From assembly GCA_964034945.1 (NCBI GenBank), contig OZ035963.1:39996361-40060360 (forward strand): a stretch of 64,000 nucleotides of DNA, read 5' to 3'. The stretch comes from Chrysopilus asiliformis (Eukaryota; Arthropoda; Insecta; Diptera; Rhagionidae). Both the position numbers and the translations under genes were made by a program. The notes beneath the pieces were generated by a model that worked only from the letters and a program-made list of their open reading frames with translations, searched no databases and had not been told where the DNA came from. Below, in pieces: positions 36,269 through 48,608 of this stretch; the first letter of the stretch is position 1; each line of letters opens with the position of its first letter.

Positions 36269-37066
36269 CCTGCTATCTCCAAATGGATTGAAATATACCT
36301 TTCTGATTGTTCAATACGGGTTGGATCCATCCATCAAATCTGATTTCTTCAAAAATTACTCTGGTGTCTTTCAAGGCTCAGTTCTAGCTCCTACGCTCTT
36401 CTTGATATTTATTAATGATCTACTGTCTCTCACTCTCAATCCGCTTTTTCGTGCCGCTGATGACAGCTCCCTTGACGCCTCTTACCATTTCAACTCACCT
36501 GGAGAATCCAATGCCTTGCAGTTCGTTTGAAACGCAATGAGTAAATTAGATCTTTGAATTCTGATTTAAATACAATTCTGGCTTGGGACAGAATCAACCG
36601 TGTGGAATTCAACGCATCTAAAAGCCAATCAATGCTGTTGTCGATGAAATGCGAAAAATCCCCCGAAACGATCGAATTTGTGAGTAAGTCCATTAGTGAC
36701 TCTAAAAACATCAGAATGTTGGGCATCGATATAAACGAGAAGCTCCAATGGAGCGATCATATTTTTAAAATAGCAAAGGAAGTATCGCAATGCCTAGGCT
36801 TTCTGGGACGCTGCAAAAAATATTTTATACCAATCGACGTGCTCCGCATCTGCAAGACCTACATTGGATTTACAAAAACTTTCAATATTCCAACAAACAC
36901 TGTTACACAAAATCCACAAAAAAAAAAACAATGTGGATCCTGCGTTCCTTCGCAGAACTCACTAGTGAGAATTCTCACCTTTTGTGGAATAATTACTGTA
37001 ACAATAAAAAAAAAACGAATTCTTCAAATAGTTTCATTTTTAGTTCGCTGGAATTCTGCCCATTGA
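36269..37066 (+). pseudogene. Reverse transcriptase C-terminal half
   Basis: Palm block GSVLAPTLFLIFINDLLS, then the catalytic box as RAADDSS, where the usual aromatic of Y/FADD is Ala, then DLNTILAWDRINRVEFNASKSQ and MLGIDINEKLQWSDHI (thumb), and FLGRCKKYFIPIDVLRICKTYI. Multiple frames are needed (36,288-36,530; 36,554-36,890). Confidence 0.82.
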
Positions 37067-37100
37067 GACGAGCCACCACTGCACTACAAGTCATGTAGAA

Positions 37101-38409
37101 TTTATGTTGTACTATATTTGCTTACGTTACATAAGACATTTCCCGATTATTCAACTGGAAGGCATGCTCACATTAAAAAAAAACTCTGTACTTTAATTTA
37201 CTTAGCGAAATTTTGTTCTCTGAAATGGACCTTTTATTTTAATAAGTGCACTATAATTTTTTTAGACATATCTGTAACTAAGGCTTCAAAATTACTTCAT
37301 GTGAAGCTGAATAGGATTCTCTTCATTTATAACCTAATAAAACCACTCGTTTTGCAGCACGTCAACATTGTTGTGTCAAATGAATTGGGTCTCACTTTTC
37401 GTTTATCACAATTTTAGATTCTTTGTAATACGTATTTGCAAGCAAATTCAGTGGATAGTTTTCTAGCATGTGGGAAAGCTGTCGCACAAACTTGTGCCTA
37501 AATAAGTTCAAGGGTTTAAATCAGGATTCTTATAGTTTGGGTGATTGTATTCGGAATGTTTTATTTATATTTAGATGATTGCTCGTTTTCAAGCGTCGAC
37601 GTTTTTCTCACTGATGATGCTGATGACTATGATGATAGTTTCCTACACAGATTCACACACTACACAGATTTCTATGCATTACCAAAATATCTTCAGAACG
37701 TGCTGGAATTATTTTATGGACTGCCAACTGAATTGATAATCAGATATTGCATGCTTCTAGTCCATGTTAAGAAAAAGTGTCTGATGCCTACTTTGGCAAT
37801 ATGCATGGTGCGAGAAATGACAACTTTTATCTGGGGGGAAAAAGTTTTAGTTCTTTAAGGGAGAATAGATATAATAACCAAGAGTTCTTTTTCGTGGTCT
37901 GTGTGTTTTTTTTATTTCCTGCGCTTCTATATTTCGAATGCTGTTAGAATTTTTGATTAGTCAGAATCGAAAAGGCCTTGAAATGCTCCATTCCTTACTT
38001 AAAACCTTTTTACACTACTATCAGCTGCTCTTCATTCATTATTTACCATAAAACTCAATTCCAATAGTTGATCAGGGTCATTATATTTAATTTTTTTTAT
38101 GCAAGCCTGATTAAAATATGTGAATTAGGCCAAAAGTTTCGGCAAGGGATGTTGTTGACAGCAGAAGAGTCATCGATTCGAAAAATGCAATTGGATCGAA
38201 ATCAATTGAGTTGTTCAAAATAAATAACGAGAGAGGGCTTGAACTAGGTCACAAAGCTCAAGGGTAAATCCGTGAATATTAACATCAAATATCAAACTCG
38301 AATTAAAATCGGTTCAGTAGCTTAAAAATTATAATGGAAGGGCAAACAAAGTAATAAACAAACTTCCACTCCACAAACAAATCATACTATTTTCTATAAA
38401 CTGGCAAAA
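37101..38409. other. Non-coding stretch
   Basis: A 105-codon frame at 37,541-37,858 has no recognisable domain. Otherwise AT-rich with no supported gene or element end. Confidence 0.35.
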
Positions 38410-38815
38410 AACGGAGTCGATCACGCACCGAAACAGTAAGTTTTTTGCAAGTTTCTCGAAAACGGTGAGTCATATTGAAAAATTTATTAAGGCAAAATCT
38501 GTTTAGAATATAATTCTATACAACTCATCCATACATCAAAACCTAATCGGCCCACTGCTTCCCACCTCTCCCTTACAAATGGAATACTTTTTTCCTGTTT
38601 TCTCGAAAACTGTGCATCCTATGGAAAAATTTATAAAATTGAAATGTGTTTAGAATATGATTTTACATAACTTGTCTATACATAAAAATCCATTTGGACC
38701 ACTCCTTCCTTCTTCTCTCATATAAATGGAAGTTGTTAAATTTTGTCTGTCATCATATAGAGTATTTGACGATTGGCCCCTGGCAATTGTAGCCTTTCTT
38801 ATGTTTAATTTAGTG
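38410..38815. repeat. Dispersed repeat family B, copy 2
   Basis: Contains TCTCGAAAACGGTGAGTCAT and TATGATTTTACATAACTT sub-repeats and ends with CATATAGAGTATTTGACGAT then TGGCCCCTGGCAATTGTAGC. This copy shows the uninterrupted target into which the 15.9 kb element inserted. Confidence 0.65.
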
Positions 38816-40490
38816 TCATATACACCGGGTATAACGACAAAAATTTTCGGCCTCCTTAATGTCGTTTTAACCGGTTTTCGCTAAATTAGATGATAATTAG
38901 GTGTCTCACCCTGTTTTCAATTCTTATCTGGTTTTTTTGTTGTATTTTAATCGCCATCCCGCTGAATTTTTCTATTTGATCTATTTTATAAAACCTTCGT
39001 TTATGGTTTCAATTGGCGGATGTCATGAATTTTATGTTCAAATCCCTACTGCATGTACATTACTTGGCTCATAACAGCCGGTTGCATCTAACATTGTGCC
39101 TTTTCAGAGCTGATGGGCTAAGCTTTTAGTGCAAAATTTTATTTGAGATAAGAAAAAGAAACATTCCAACTGCTCAGCTCCAATTATTCAATTGATGATG
39201 AAATATGTACTAAGGTAAAATTTATAGGAAGCCTGCTATGATCTACTTATCAATTTTTACGAATACAAATATTGGATAAGAACATTATAGAGCTGCATAT
39301 GATTCACGGGGATTAAATTATTCCATCATGACATTAATATCAGGTGATAAGAAATGAACTTCTTTTAGAATCAGTTATTATTTCAATCCGTTTATCACAA
39401 TAATTGTGGAAGAACGAATTTTATTTTAAAATATGGAAGTTTTTCGCTTTAATAGTCCATAAAATACGTCACCCCTTAGGCGGATGCAAAGGGCTCGCCC
39501 AGGCGTAACGAAATTTGAAGGGGGCGGGGGGTCAGATGAAGTGTGACCACAGTCTATTTACTACATGAAAAATTACAATAAATCAATGCCTTTTGAATTA
39601 TGGACAAGCCCAAGAAGGCCTAATGGCCATGTCTAAGACAAATAAGGGCAAAAAAAAGAAGAAAATCATGAAAAAAAAGTTTCTTCTATGAAATTTTTTC
39701 ATAATTTCTCAATTTTTGAGAGTTTTTAATTCTTTTCTCTTTCTCAAAAAATCGTTAGTTTGCAATAAATTTGGCAAATTTAATTTTTTTGCATAATAAT
39801 GAGAATAACTCGAGAAATATAAACATGTCGAGAAATAAGGCAAAGTTTTAAAATACAAGTGTAAGAATTTTTTGTGTTTTCAACTTTCATCGTACGTGAG
39901 ACTATTGAAAAACGCGCAATTTTCGAGAAAATCGCGAAAAACGAAATTGGGGTTTTTTAATTGCTGTCATATTGGTCAGTTTTTCTTAACGAAATTTCAC
40001 AAAAAGTTGGTGGATCGTCCTATTCCAGGATCAAACATGCCCGCGGGAAAGCTTGTACAATGTACATAGACTAACTATTAGTTAATTGTTTATTAATACA
40101 AAAACTGTTGAAAAACTGTGCCAAACTGATAAGAATCTGTAGTGTAAATATGCCAAAAAGATACATGGAATTCAACTGTTTAACCACACTAAATCAAACC
40201 CCACCGAAAGATTCCCTAGGCTACTTACCAGGGGTGTGGAGTCGTTCTAAAAAACCTGAACTTAGACTCCGCAGTTGCAAATTTTTAAAAGACCAACTCC
40301 GACTGCAACTCTAACCCTGGTTTTTGCTTCAAGTGTATTATATTATACAAAATCGTAAAATAGGTTTTTCTAAGTTATTTATTTATTAAGATGAAAATGA
40401 CACTCAGATAATTTAAAATGAATTACCATCACTCACCCAACCCATCACCCACCCGACCCAACACTTCCCACAATAATCTTGTTCTTACGA
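38816..40490. other. Non-coding stretch with repeat fragments
   Basis: ACCGGGTATAACGACAAAAA at 38,822 looks like one end of a pogo-like element with no partner found. 39,890-40,040 is a family A fragment (GATCGTCCTATTCCAGGATC). 40,230-40,320 has a short CCAGGGGTGTGGAGTCG / CGACT...CCCTGG inverted pair, perhaps a hAT remnant. No gene. Confidence 0.4.
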
Positions 40491-40619
40491 TAAATTGTCT
40501 TACGATAAATTGTTCTTACGATAAATTGTTTTACGATAAATTGTTCTTACGATAAATTGTTCTTACGATAAATTGTTTACGATGAATTGTTTCACGATCA
40601 ATTGTTTACGATGAATTGA
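40491..40619. repeat. Minisatellite of about 9 units (GTTCTTACGATAAATT)
   Basis: Units of 14-16 bp, the first six very alike (GTTCTTACGATAAATT), the last three diverged (GTTTACGATGAATT). Non-coding. Confidence 0.92.
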
Positions 40620-41875
40620 CCGGCACCCATGCTTTTGTTAGTACTCAAATGAGTGGGAAGAAGACGGCTTTGGTGTGGCAAAAAGAAACAATAAACAACG
40701 CAGCGAACCGATGACGATTGCGAACAGATATGAGGGTTTTTACTTTCGTTTCGTTTCATGTTTTCATTTTCTTGCTTTGAGGATGCAAGCAATTTTAATT
40801 CGTAATTTAGAATTTATTGACGATTTCTAGGAAAACCCTATATCTGGTTATTTTTAGAGAAAATTCATACGCAATGCAAAATTCGATCGTTTATCTGTTC
40901 AACATTGATCAGTGGTGGGTGCACACTCACAAAAATGAAGTCCATTCGCTATTCATTTGAATTGAACTGAAAGAAACGTTGCTCAAAGCTTAAGCTGAAA
41001 GCTTTTGGAAAACTTGAAAGTTTACTGAATCAGAAAATAACCCATTTTCTTCCTTAAACTTGCGATATAGTGTTTTATCTATGGCGTAACGTATTTTATG
41101 GAGAGCCCTTAACAAGTTTTTAGTTAAAATACAATATTTGCTAAATTTCGGTTCTCTTATAAATTGTTCAAAAACTAAAGAAAATCTTCGATTTGTACAT
41201 ACCTATGTAACAATTGACTAATTATTAATTCTGCTGTAGGTGGTTTAGTAGACCATAGTTCAATACTTTAAAATCAAATAAATAGAATAATTGACTTAAT
41301 TGATTGATTGCGACAGCGCAAATAACGAAAATGCCTCAAGTTTTGGAATGATAATGTGATTTTTTTAATTGAATTGACAAACCCAATATTAGGAAGCTGT
41401 GATTTTTCAATCAGCGCAAAACGTGTCAGCGGGCATATGTAGATGAGTTTTATTCAGATAGGTTTGGCCACTGATATATACTACTAGATCACGCCATTTG
41501 CTATCTCAAATGGACCACTGAAACGTCAAAAAGTTCTAACAAAAAAAAGGGACAAAGCTAGTAATTCTGGGAAATTAAAATTCTGGAAAAAAATGCTTAT
41601 GCAGGTCCCCGACGGAATATTATTCAATCCCTATACCGATTATTCATGTTAATATTCAGAGCTGCCACTGTACATTAATATGCAATTCCCTAAACCGTGT
41701 ATAAGTCTTATGAGTTCGACGTAAAACATATAATTCAAGTGTTATTGAGTTGATTGAAACGAACGTTTGGCATCACTAAAGTTGTAAGAAAAAATGAGAC
41801 AACCATAGTCACGCTGTCCCATATTTTTGCTATGGAATTGTTCGAGTGCCGCGATCTAGAGTAGGATATCTGTGG
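40620..41875. other. Non-coding stretch
   Basis: No gene or complete element recognised. Confidence 0.4.
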
Positions 41876-43733
41876 GTTTGGCCATAGACAAATTATATAA
41901 AGACTATTTTTTTCGAACAACTCAAATTAGAACAAAACCGAAATTCAAAATAATACCCCATCGTGACGTAAGAGCTGCCGACTAGCCGGCAATACACACA
42001 AGCAGCCACGAGCAGCCGTGGTGATCGCCTATACATGTTGCTGCTTCAGTTCGCCCTTTGTTAAAACCGGTTTTCTTTCCTAGTTTTATTCTCGTTGAAG
42101 TCTTATGGAAGCGACACGAAGCGGGGGCAAGTGTGTTTGGGTTCGGGGTATTTTTTCCTTCCTCATAGGTTTTCGATTTGAATATTTTGACTGCTTACAA
42201 TAATTATGTGAGATGACAAAATTTTTAGTTTGTTCGATAATTAAAAATTTATTTTGAATTTTAAACGTTAAAATAATCAGCAAACTAAAAATTTTATCTT
42301 GTTATATTTTGTTCATATTTTTACATTGCTTTGTTAAAAATTTTAAGAATGTAAATATCAAGTTTTAGCAAATTTCCACAGAATTGTAGTTTAATAAAGC
42401 AAGTAAATTTATGTTCGTTAAACAATTTAAAGCATAATTTAAATAATTGAAAAAAAAACAGATATGAGCATCACATGACTCCTCTGCAATATTTAAAGTT
42501 TCAAAAGAGAAAAATTATGTGAAAAATTATGTTTTTCAAATTTTCCCATGAACCGTTAGAGATATGTAAGAACCGTTAAAGGTTAATTCTACACCAACTC
42601 ATACTCGACTTGTATGGAGCTTGGAAGTCACCTCTGTTTTTTTTAGCTTTTTTCATTTGGATGTAGTTAGGGACCTAAAAAAAGTTACCCGTATTTTTTT
42701 GTTTGGCGGAATAACGTCCGGTAGGCGGAGGGGAGGGGGTCAAAGTCGGCGAAAACTCGAAATCATAAAATTTTTAAAAATTTGTAACCTCTGAACTGGT
42801 TTACAGATTGAGATGATATTGAACATTTTGGAAAGGTAATTAAATTTCACCGTCACAAAAAAAAATTTTTTGACACCTTTCCCCTCACCTTCATTTGTAA
42901 AATTCAATTTAGTGACAAAATTTAAAAAATTTCGAGAAAAACAGCAACAACTTCAAAGGTTTGAAAGTGTCAAAACACTTCCAGGAACTCAAAATTTTCA
43001 CAGATTTATTCGAGAAGGAAATTTTCTCGAAGTAAAAAATGTTTCTAATGGTGATTACATTTAAAACATTTTCTTTTAAATGAATTTCTAATTAATTTTA
43101 ATCTCCTAAAACTTTTGCAATAATATTATGTACATAAAACATAAAAACCAATCGAAAATCAGTAAAATATATAAAAAAAAATTGTATTTGATTTTTTTTG
43201 AAATTTTTTTTAAAATCAACAACCCCAAATTTTATTTGGCGAATTTGTATGATATAATGGTAGGTATTTACAGAAAAAATCAATAAAAATGTCTTTTTTG
43301 AGATATTTTAAATTTTGTCACTAAATTGAATTTTACAATCTGACAGTGAGGGGAAAGGTGTCAAAAAATATTTTTTTTTGTATCTTTCCAAAATGTTCAA
43401 TATCATCTCAATCGGGGAAGCCGTTCAGATGTTACAAATTTTTAAAGTTTTTGCGATTTCGAGTTTTCGCCGACTTCGACCCCCTTCCATCCACCTCCTG
43501 GACGTTATTCCCATAAATAAGCTAGCGATACTTTCCCAAAAGTTGTAGAAAACTACGATTTCGGTAAAACTTCATTTGAAAACGATTTCAATGTTTTTCT
43601 TCGGCCAAGCGACATGCTCCGCTGCTCGTGTGCGCTGCCAACCGCATGCATATCTGCTGCTTTGGGGCATTATTTTTCAAAGCTGAGTTGTTAGAGAAAA
43701 ATTGTCTTTATATAATTTGTTTATGGTTTGGCT
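41876..43733. mobile_element. Long-inverted-repeat element enclosing a foldback
   Basis: The left end (about 41,876-41,960, ACAAATTATATAAAGACTAT, AACAACTCA, AATAATACCCC) is repeated inverted at 43,662-43,733. Inside, a second inverted pair forms a large foldback (42,704-42,943 with 43,293-43,518; shared text AATAACGTCC, TTCGAGTTTTCGCC reversed, TTTAGTGACAAAATTTAAAA). The intervening arms diverge, so this is either one decayed long-TIR element or a foldback inside another. No coding. Confidence 0.65.
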
Positions 43734-44246
43734 TATAACCTAAAAATTATGAAGATAAAGGCAGTTACCGAATAAGGCATTGAAAAATGTCCTGAGACCG
43801 ATTGCTCTGAAAACATGTGAAGGCCTATGTAATAAGATCAAATATTTATGTTCCAGTGCTTCATTTTTTTTGACAAACATATGTATTGAAACGGCAGCAC
43901 CATTGGAAAACACAATTCCCGACGAAGTGGCAACATGAATCATCAGCGATTTTGTATTGTAAAGTGTTACAAATTGCGAATTATTGAATTAAGATCGGAT
44001 ATTGAATTATTGAAATAGAGCGTTTAAGTTGTGATTGCCTAAGAACTTGAAATAAAGGAATATATTTGTTAATTTTCTCGTGCTATATTCTGCAAATATC
44101 TAAACGAGCCCATCCGAGCTCGCCACAATGTTATAGTAGCTCAAACAAAGTTTTTTTTTTCATGGAAAAATGGTGCACGTGTTTAACCGAAACATGTAAA
44201 AAAAAATTTGAAAATCAAAATTTTTGAAAATCAAATTTTTTTGAAT
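43734..44246. other. Non-coding stretch
   Basis: No gene recognised; AT-rich. Confidence 0.35.
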
Positions 44247-45232
44247 GCTTTTATTTAGCTTGCTTGCGTAGCTGTTTATTTGTATGTTTGTCTGTTAGGT
44301 TCAAAATTTGTAATCTAATTATGACTCATTTCCACTCATTTCGAGGACTAAAAAGTATATAAAGCGTGGCAAAACGGTTATATGTACTCCTTAGATTTTG
44401 GATCTTTAGTCATACTAGCCAAATACGAAGGGGGAAAAAATTTTTTTGGACTTAAAAAATAAAGTAAATATTATAAAGTATATATGTAATATCTTTCTGA
44501 TACGCGTCGCCAAAAAAAATTTTTTTTAGTACATTTTTTAGTTGAAAAAACTTTTTTTTTCCTTTTTAGTACAAACTAATGCTAAATTTAAAAAATGTTT
44601 CAATTATCAAGTTTCACTGAAATTTAAGTTAGTGTGAACTTAATTTTGACTACAATAAAAAAAATCTATTATAAACTTTTTTATTAAAACGTATAAATTT
44701 TTATATATTTATATACTTGCCTCATATCCTTACGGACTTTTTGACTCCAGAATCGATATCAGCGTCCCCAAAAACTCCCAGATGAGATTTTTTTCAACAA
44801 AATTTTGAGGGAAAGGATAATCATGTTGTTCTTACAGGACCTTCCGCTATCCCCATATATTTCTTAATGTGAGAATCGGATTTACCGTCCCCAGAAACCC
44901 CGAAATGAGATTTTTTCGGACAATTTTAGGTAACGGATACTCACAGCACCTTCTATTATCCTAACAAGATTCTTGTCTAGTATCGGATTCAGTGACCACA
45001 AAAGCTCCCAGATGAGAATTTTTCTGGATAATTTCAGGAAAAGGGTAACGTTACCCTTACAGGACCTTCTATTATCCTTGAAAGGATCAAAATGGTGAAA
45101 ATATTGTATTATTACCGGAGTTACGTATGTGTGACAAAATCTCAATTCTATCGCATGTCAGTTTGTCAAAATTAGATTACAATATTTGACCCTGACAGAC
45201 AAACAAACAAACAGACCAGGCTAACTAAAAGC
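44247..45232. mobile_element. DNA element with ~85 bp terminal inverted repeats and internal tandem units
   Basis: Left GCTTTTATTTAGCTTGC and a GTTTGTCTGTTAGG block; the right end is the inverse (CCTGACAGACAAACAAAC then GCTAACTAAAAGC). Between lie about three tandem units of 105-120 bp (CCCCAGAAACCCCGAAATGA, GACCTTC). Same family as the copy at 62,668. No coding. Confidence 0.7.
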
Positions 45233-45240
45233 GTTTAAAG

Positions 45241-45533
45241 AACTTTCGCGATTTTTGAAAGACCGCCATTTTGAATACTTCCGGTTAACGGATTTCCACC
45301 AAAGGTTGATAGGATCGTCCCATTTCAGGACCCAACATGCCTATAAAATTTCATGGCCCTAGCTCTATTAGTTTTTGAGAAATCTTGTACACAGACTGAC
45401 AGACAGACAGAAAGACATTTTTTAAATATGACTCCAATCGACTCAGGAGTGATCGGGAAATGTTTTTTAGGCAATATTAAGAGGTTTCATGAATACAATA
45501 CTTTGTTATACTCCGTAGAAGAAAGTAATTTAA
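45241..45533 (+). repeat. Dispersed repeat family A, short-tail copy
   Basis: Has TTCCGGTTAACGGATTTCCA, TAGGATCGTCCCATTTCAGG, a short CAGACTGACAGACAGACAG tail, then GACTCCAATCGACTCAGGAG and ATACTCCGTAGAAGAAAGTA. Defines what the family looks like after the tail. Confidence 0.7.
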
Positions 45534-45540
45534 TAATTAA

Positions 45541-45846
45541 TTGCGCAGCTCAAATCTTTTTCCTTTCTCCTTAACCCATTTCTTGCCACAATTTGTATTC
45601 CATAATAGCAACTTTGACTCCTATGTGGTAACAAAAAGGCTCAAAGTTGCTCAAAGTTACTGGTGCAAAAATGCACCATTGGCAAGAAATGGGTTAATGG
45701 TGGGATGTAAACGTTTGAAAAATGTATTGCAGCTGGCACGCACTATTTTCTGTGGCATTTCATCCCATATTTTTACTAATGCTTCTTGCCATTTTATTTG
45801 GTCCACCTGGGCGGAGAAATTTTCCATGTACCTGTCACGCTAAATC
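45541..45846 (-). pseudogene. C-terminal remnant of a Tc1/mariner-like transposase, interrupted by a MITE
   Basis: Minus-strand frame: MENFSAQVDQIKWQEALVKI followed by WDEMPQKIVRASCNTFFKRL then the MITE at 45,575-45,693. Past the MITE the same frame continues (KEKGKRFELRN) to a stop at about 45,540. The pattern of a helix containing W..MPQ.IV and a final RL......F. resembles transposase C-termini. The catalytic part is missing beyond 45,847, where another element sits. Family call is tentative; the interrupted-frame observation is direct. Confidence 0.5.
45575..45693. mobile_element. 119 bp piggyBac-like MITE
   Basis: Ends CCCATTTCTTGCCA inverted, flanked by TTAA (45,571-45,574; 45,694-45,697). 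Non-coding. It splits a transposase-like frame whose two halves are in register when one TTAA is kept. Confidence 0.87.
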
Positions 45847-45855
45847 GTTTTATAG

Positions 45856-46539
45856 CATGGCCGAATTATACAAGGTCTGCTGGTTATTTTTCGACAGCCA
45901 CCATTTTGCTACGTCATCGGCAAGAAATTCTTTGTAATGTTGATTGTGCGTACGGAGTTGTTTAGCTAGATGTTAGCTAGATTTGAGAATTAGGGAAAAT
46001 TGCCATTCAGTCTTACACCGCGTCTTGATTAACAGTTTTTCATCCCGAGAAATATCTCACCGCAATGAGATTTTTTTGACAGCTGGGCCGAAAATCTCTT
46101 GAAATTTAGTACTCAAAATGCCGATGAAAAGAAAACACATAGTCGCCGCTCTCGCAATTAATGCAATACGTGAAATTGAAAAGGCTGAAACAGAAGAACA
46201 GACGAAAAGAAAAACCTCTTAATGTTATATATTCTCTTCCAAAGCTTTTTGTATCGTATTGTTTGTAAAAATTAGTTATTTTCGCAACTACTTGTCGGGA
46301 GAATTTAGATTCGGCCATCTTGAATTGGAAAATTCCAAGAAATTTTGCTATTGCAAGATTTCTTGAAATTTATCTCTGGGATTTTTTATCGCCGTCAACT
46401 CGAGCTCTGATTGGTCAATCAAAAATCTCTGCGATGAAAAATCCCAAATGAAGACACGGTGTTATAAGAATTTCTTGCCAATGACGTCAGAGCCAGAAGC
46501 AACTGAGCTGTCAAACAGACCTTGTATAATTCGGCCATG
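45856..46539. mobile_element. MITE with 9 bp target duplication (Mutator-like?)
   Basis: Perfect terminal repeat CATGGCCGAATTATACAAGG (24 bp in full) and a 9 bp duplication GTTTTATAG (45,847-45,855; 46,540-46,548). Similarity between the arms continues for more than 150 bp with gaps (CTACGTCATCGGCAAGAAAT; GAGATTTTT). A 9 bp duplication suggests Mutator-type, but no transposase is present. Confidence 0.88.
46118..46222 (+). CDS. Short basic/acidic reading frame inside the 9 bp-TSD MITE
   Basis: ATG at 46,118 opens a 34-codon frame (MPMKRKHIVAALAINAIREI..., Lys/Glu-rich) ending TAA at about 46,220. It resembles the first residues of many DNA transposases, so it may be the 5' coding remnant of the autonomous parent. 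Short, low confidence. Confidence 0.25.
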   Translation: MPMKRKHIVAALAINAIREIEKAETEEQTKRKTS

Positions 46540-46719
46540 GTTTTATAGTATAAATCTTTCATTGATACCAACATCTCTAAGGTGTTTAAAGGTAAAGATA
46601 CACGATGAGAGACTTTGGTCTCTTAGACCAATAATTTCGCCTCTGCATACAAAGAGACCTGTTTATACACTTCGGAGACCGGAGATTTGTCTCCAAGTAT
46701 CAAGTCACTAGGAGACTTA

Positions 46720-47134
46720 TGGTTCAACCACAATGAAGGCGGCAATTTGCTCCATTTATTTTCCTTTATGTCTGTCCTTTTGTATTGAGGATGGGCCAAA
46801 TCGTAGATCATTGGATTTCATTTTACGACCTCTTTTAATTTTTTCTCCGTTGTCGGCATCTTGCGAAATCAAAACGTCAAAAATCTGCATAGAATGTGGC
46901 GCCGAATGTGGTGGTTATCACATAACAACGAAGAAAAATCGTCATAGAATTTGGCGCCGAATGTGGTGGTTTTCATAAAACATTTTGGGCGGCGGCGGCA
47001 AGTTTAACTTTGTTTCAAACTCGGCGGCGACGGAAAAAGTGCCGCTGTATTGTAGCAGCTCTCGTTGCGCTAGGTTAGTGCAAAAAAAATGCCGCCCGCC
47101 GCTGCCGCTTGCCGCCTTCACTGTGGTTGAACCA
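46720..47134. mobile_element. Harbinger-like MITE, GC-rich, TTA target duplication
   Basis: Ends TGGTTCAACCACAATGAAGG and, reversed, TGGTTCAACCACAGTGAAGG (26 bp, one mismatch), flanked by TTA (46,717-46,719; 47,135-47,137). Internal GGCGGCGGCGGCAAG and GCCGCTGCCGC tracts. No coding. Confidence 0.85.
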
Positions 47135-48401
47135 TTAAGTTTCTTGCCGTGTACCTCCCAAATAGCATCGAAAAGTACGGGAACATGAGATTTGTTCTTT
47201 GCGGCTTTAAAATGCAGCAATTTACGCAATCGGGGCTAAAAATTTACACCTATAATTCACATCCGCGTAAAAGAAGCGAAAGAAGTGACGAGCGCGTCGC
47301 ACCGATTAATAATGCGTCTGCAAAGCCACAATTGCTTCAGTGGGGAAATTGGTGACCCACGGTTCGTCTTTGGGGCAATATTCGCTTCATGAAAACTCCT
47401 GCAGCGATAGAGCAGCATTTGATGGTTTTCGGGTCGAAATAGTCTGCCACTAAAGTTTCATTAAAGCTCCCCGTCTGAGAAACACCAAAAAAAATTGATG
47501 CCTTCAGCCGCCATATTTCTCACTGACATTTGATGGAAACGATTTCGTTTCGAGAATTAAATTTCTTATTTCAGGCGAATGACTGAAGTATATTGCATAA
47601 AAAGTGGATAGCATACATTTTTGAAACAGCATAATTTTATTGGCATCAAAATTTCATTGCAAAAGAAAAAAAAATTTTACCGATAAAATAAAATTAAAGA
47701 AATTTTTGATTAAAAACAAAATAATTCGATGGCCCATTAAAATCTGTTTAAATTTCAGATCCAATATTGTCGAAAAATTTTAATGGCAATTAAAATCACG
47801 ACATGCAACCGGAAGAAAAGTCCATTATAAAATAACACTCCACAAAAGTTTCCATTATTTTGTCGCCATTAGATTTTTCTCGTTCGTCTTCTGCTTACGT
47901 TTTTATTTGTTCATCTCTGTTTACTAGCAAGCATTCGAGGGAGAAAGAAAACCCGCTCGATGATTTGTGTAATTGTGTGATATAATGCCGTCAGATGACG
48001 CTCGCGCATGAGGCAACTAATTACGTCCCTGTCGTTATAATTGCGGCGCCGCAAACCGCTGAAAAGTGTTCCCCACTATGGGTCTCGTTGCGCGTCTCGT
48101 TGGCACAACTAGTTACGTATTTGCGACATAAATTGCTTATCGCCGCGATTTGCATGGTGACGAAATATGGGGATGAACACCATAATTGCTGCTTAAAATG
48201 CTATTTGGGCTACTAATGAGAGAGTCTCTTTAATGCGTCTCCGGTCTTCAAAACGTTTTGATATCTATCTCTTGGTCTCCGGAGACGAATTTTGACAGTT
48301 TTGTGGGAACGAGAATTTGTTTCGATGTTTTGAGTTTAAAGGTAAATTTTTATAAAGAAAAAAAGTGTTTTTTTCATATTTTATATTCTAGATTAGTGAT
48401 A

Positions 48402-48608
48402 TTATGACGACGTGGACAAAATCCAAAACCCCAAAAATGCTGGAGATGGTCGACTTCTTATCAAATTTTTCACCCATATTTTGCGTTGCTTCTTTTGCCC
48501 TCTACGCAAAATTATGAGTACTGCTATTGCTGCTGTAATTTTTTTATTTCCCACGTTCAATTTGATCAAAATATCCACAATTCGAAAAATTCCACAGCAC
48601 AACACCAA
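48402..48608 (-). pseudogene. Harbinger-type transposase N-terminal fragment
   Basis: The minus frame contains KKITAAIAVLIILRRGQKKQ followed by RKIWVKNLIRSRPSPAFLGF, like the hydrophobic stretch plus (K/R)(R/K)xWV+ motif at the start of PIF/Harbinger transposases. No ATG-anchored full gene and no nuclease domain. Confidence 0.55.

Larger units (their letters stand above)
33785..37100 (+). mobile_element. Decayed CR1/Jockey-like non-LTR retrotransposon, interrupted
   Basis: Pieces of one plus-strand ORF2 in order: the endonuclease-RT linker (ANWKTLNQYFAAYKWSDCF at 33,865), further linker with RLARNFVMYAKNPSA (34,845), RT N-terminus (35,245-35,505), a piece with AFDRVWHKALL (35,535), then after a hAT insertion WIEIYLSDCSIRV (36,285), QGSVLAPTLFLIFINDLLS, and a thumb/C-terminal piece (36,554-36,890). 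Stops, frameshifts and deletions separate them. Between 34,080 and 34,750 is unclassified sequence, possibly another insertion. Same family as 5,984-6,498. Confidence 0.8.

Noticed and set aside
37541..37858. 105-residue plus-strand frame as a gene
   Set aside because: No domain, and it follows a decayed transposon; not supported.
40491..40619. CRISPR-like array
   Set aside because: Units are contiguous without unique spacers and the setting is a eukaryotic genome, so it is a minisatellite.
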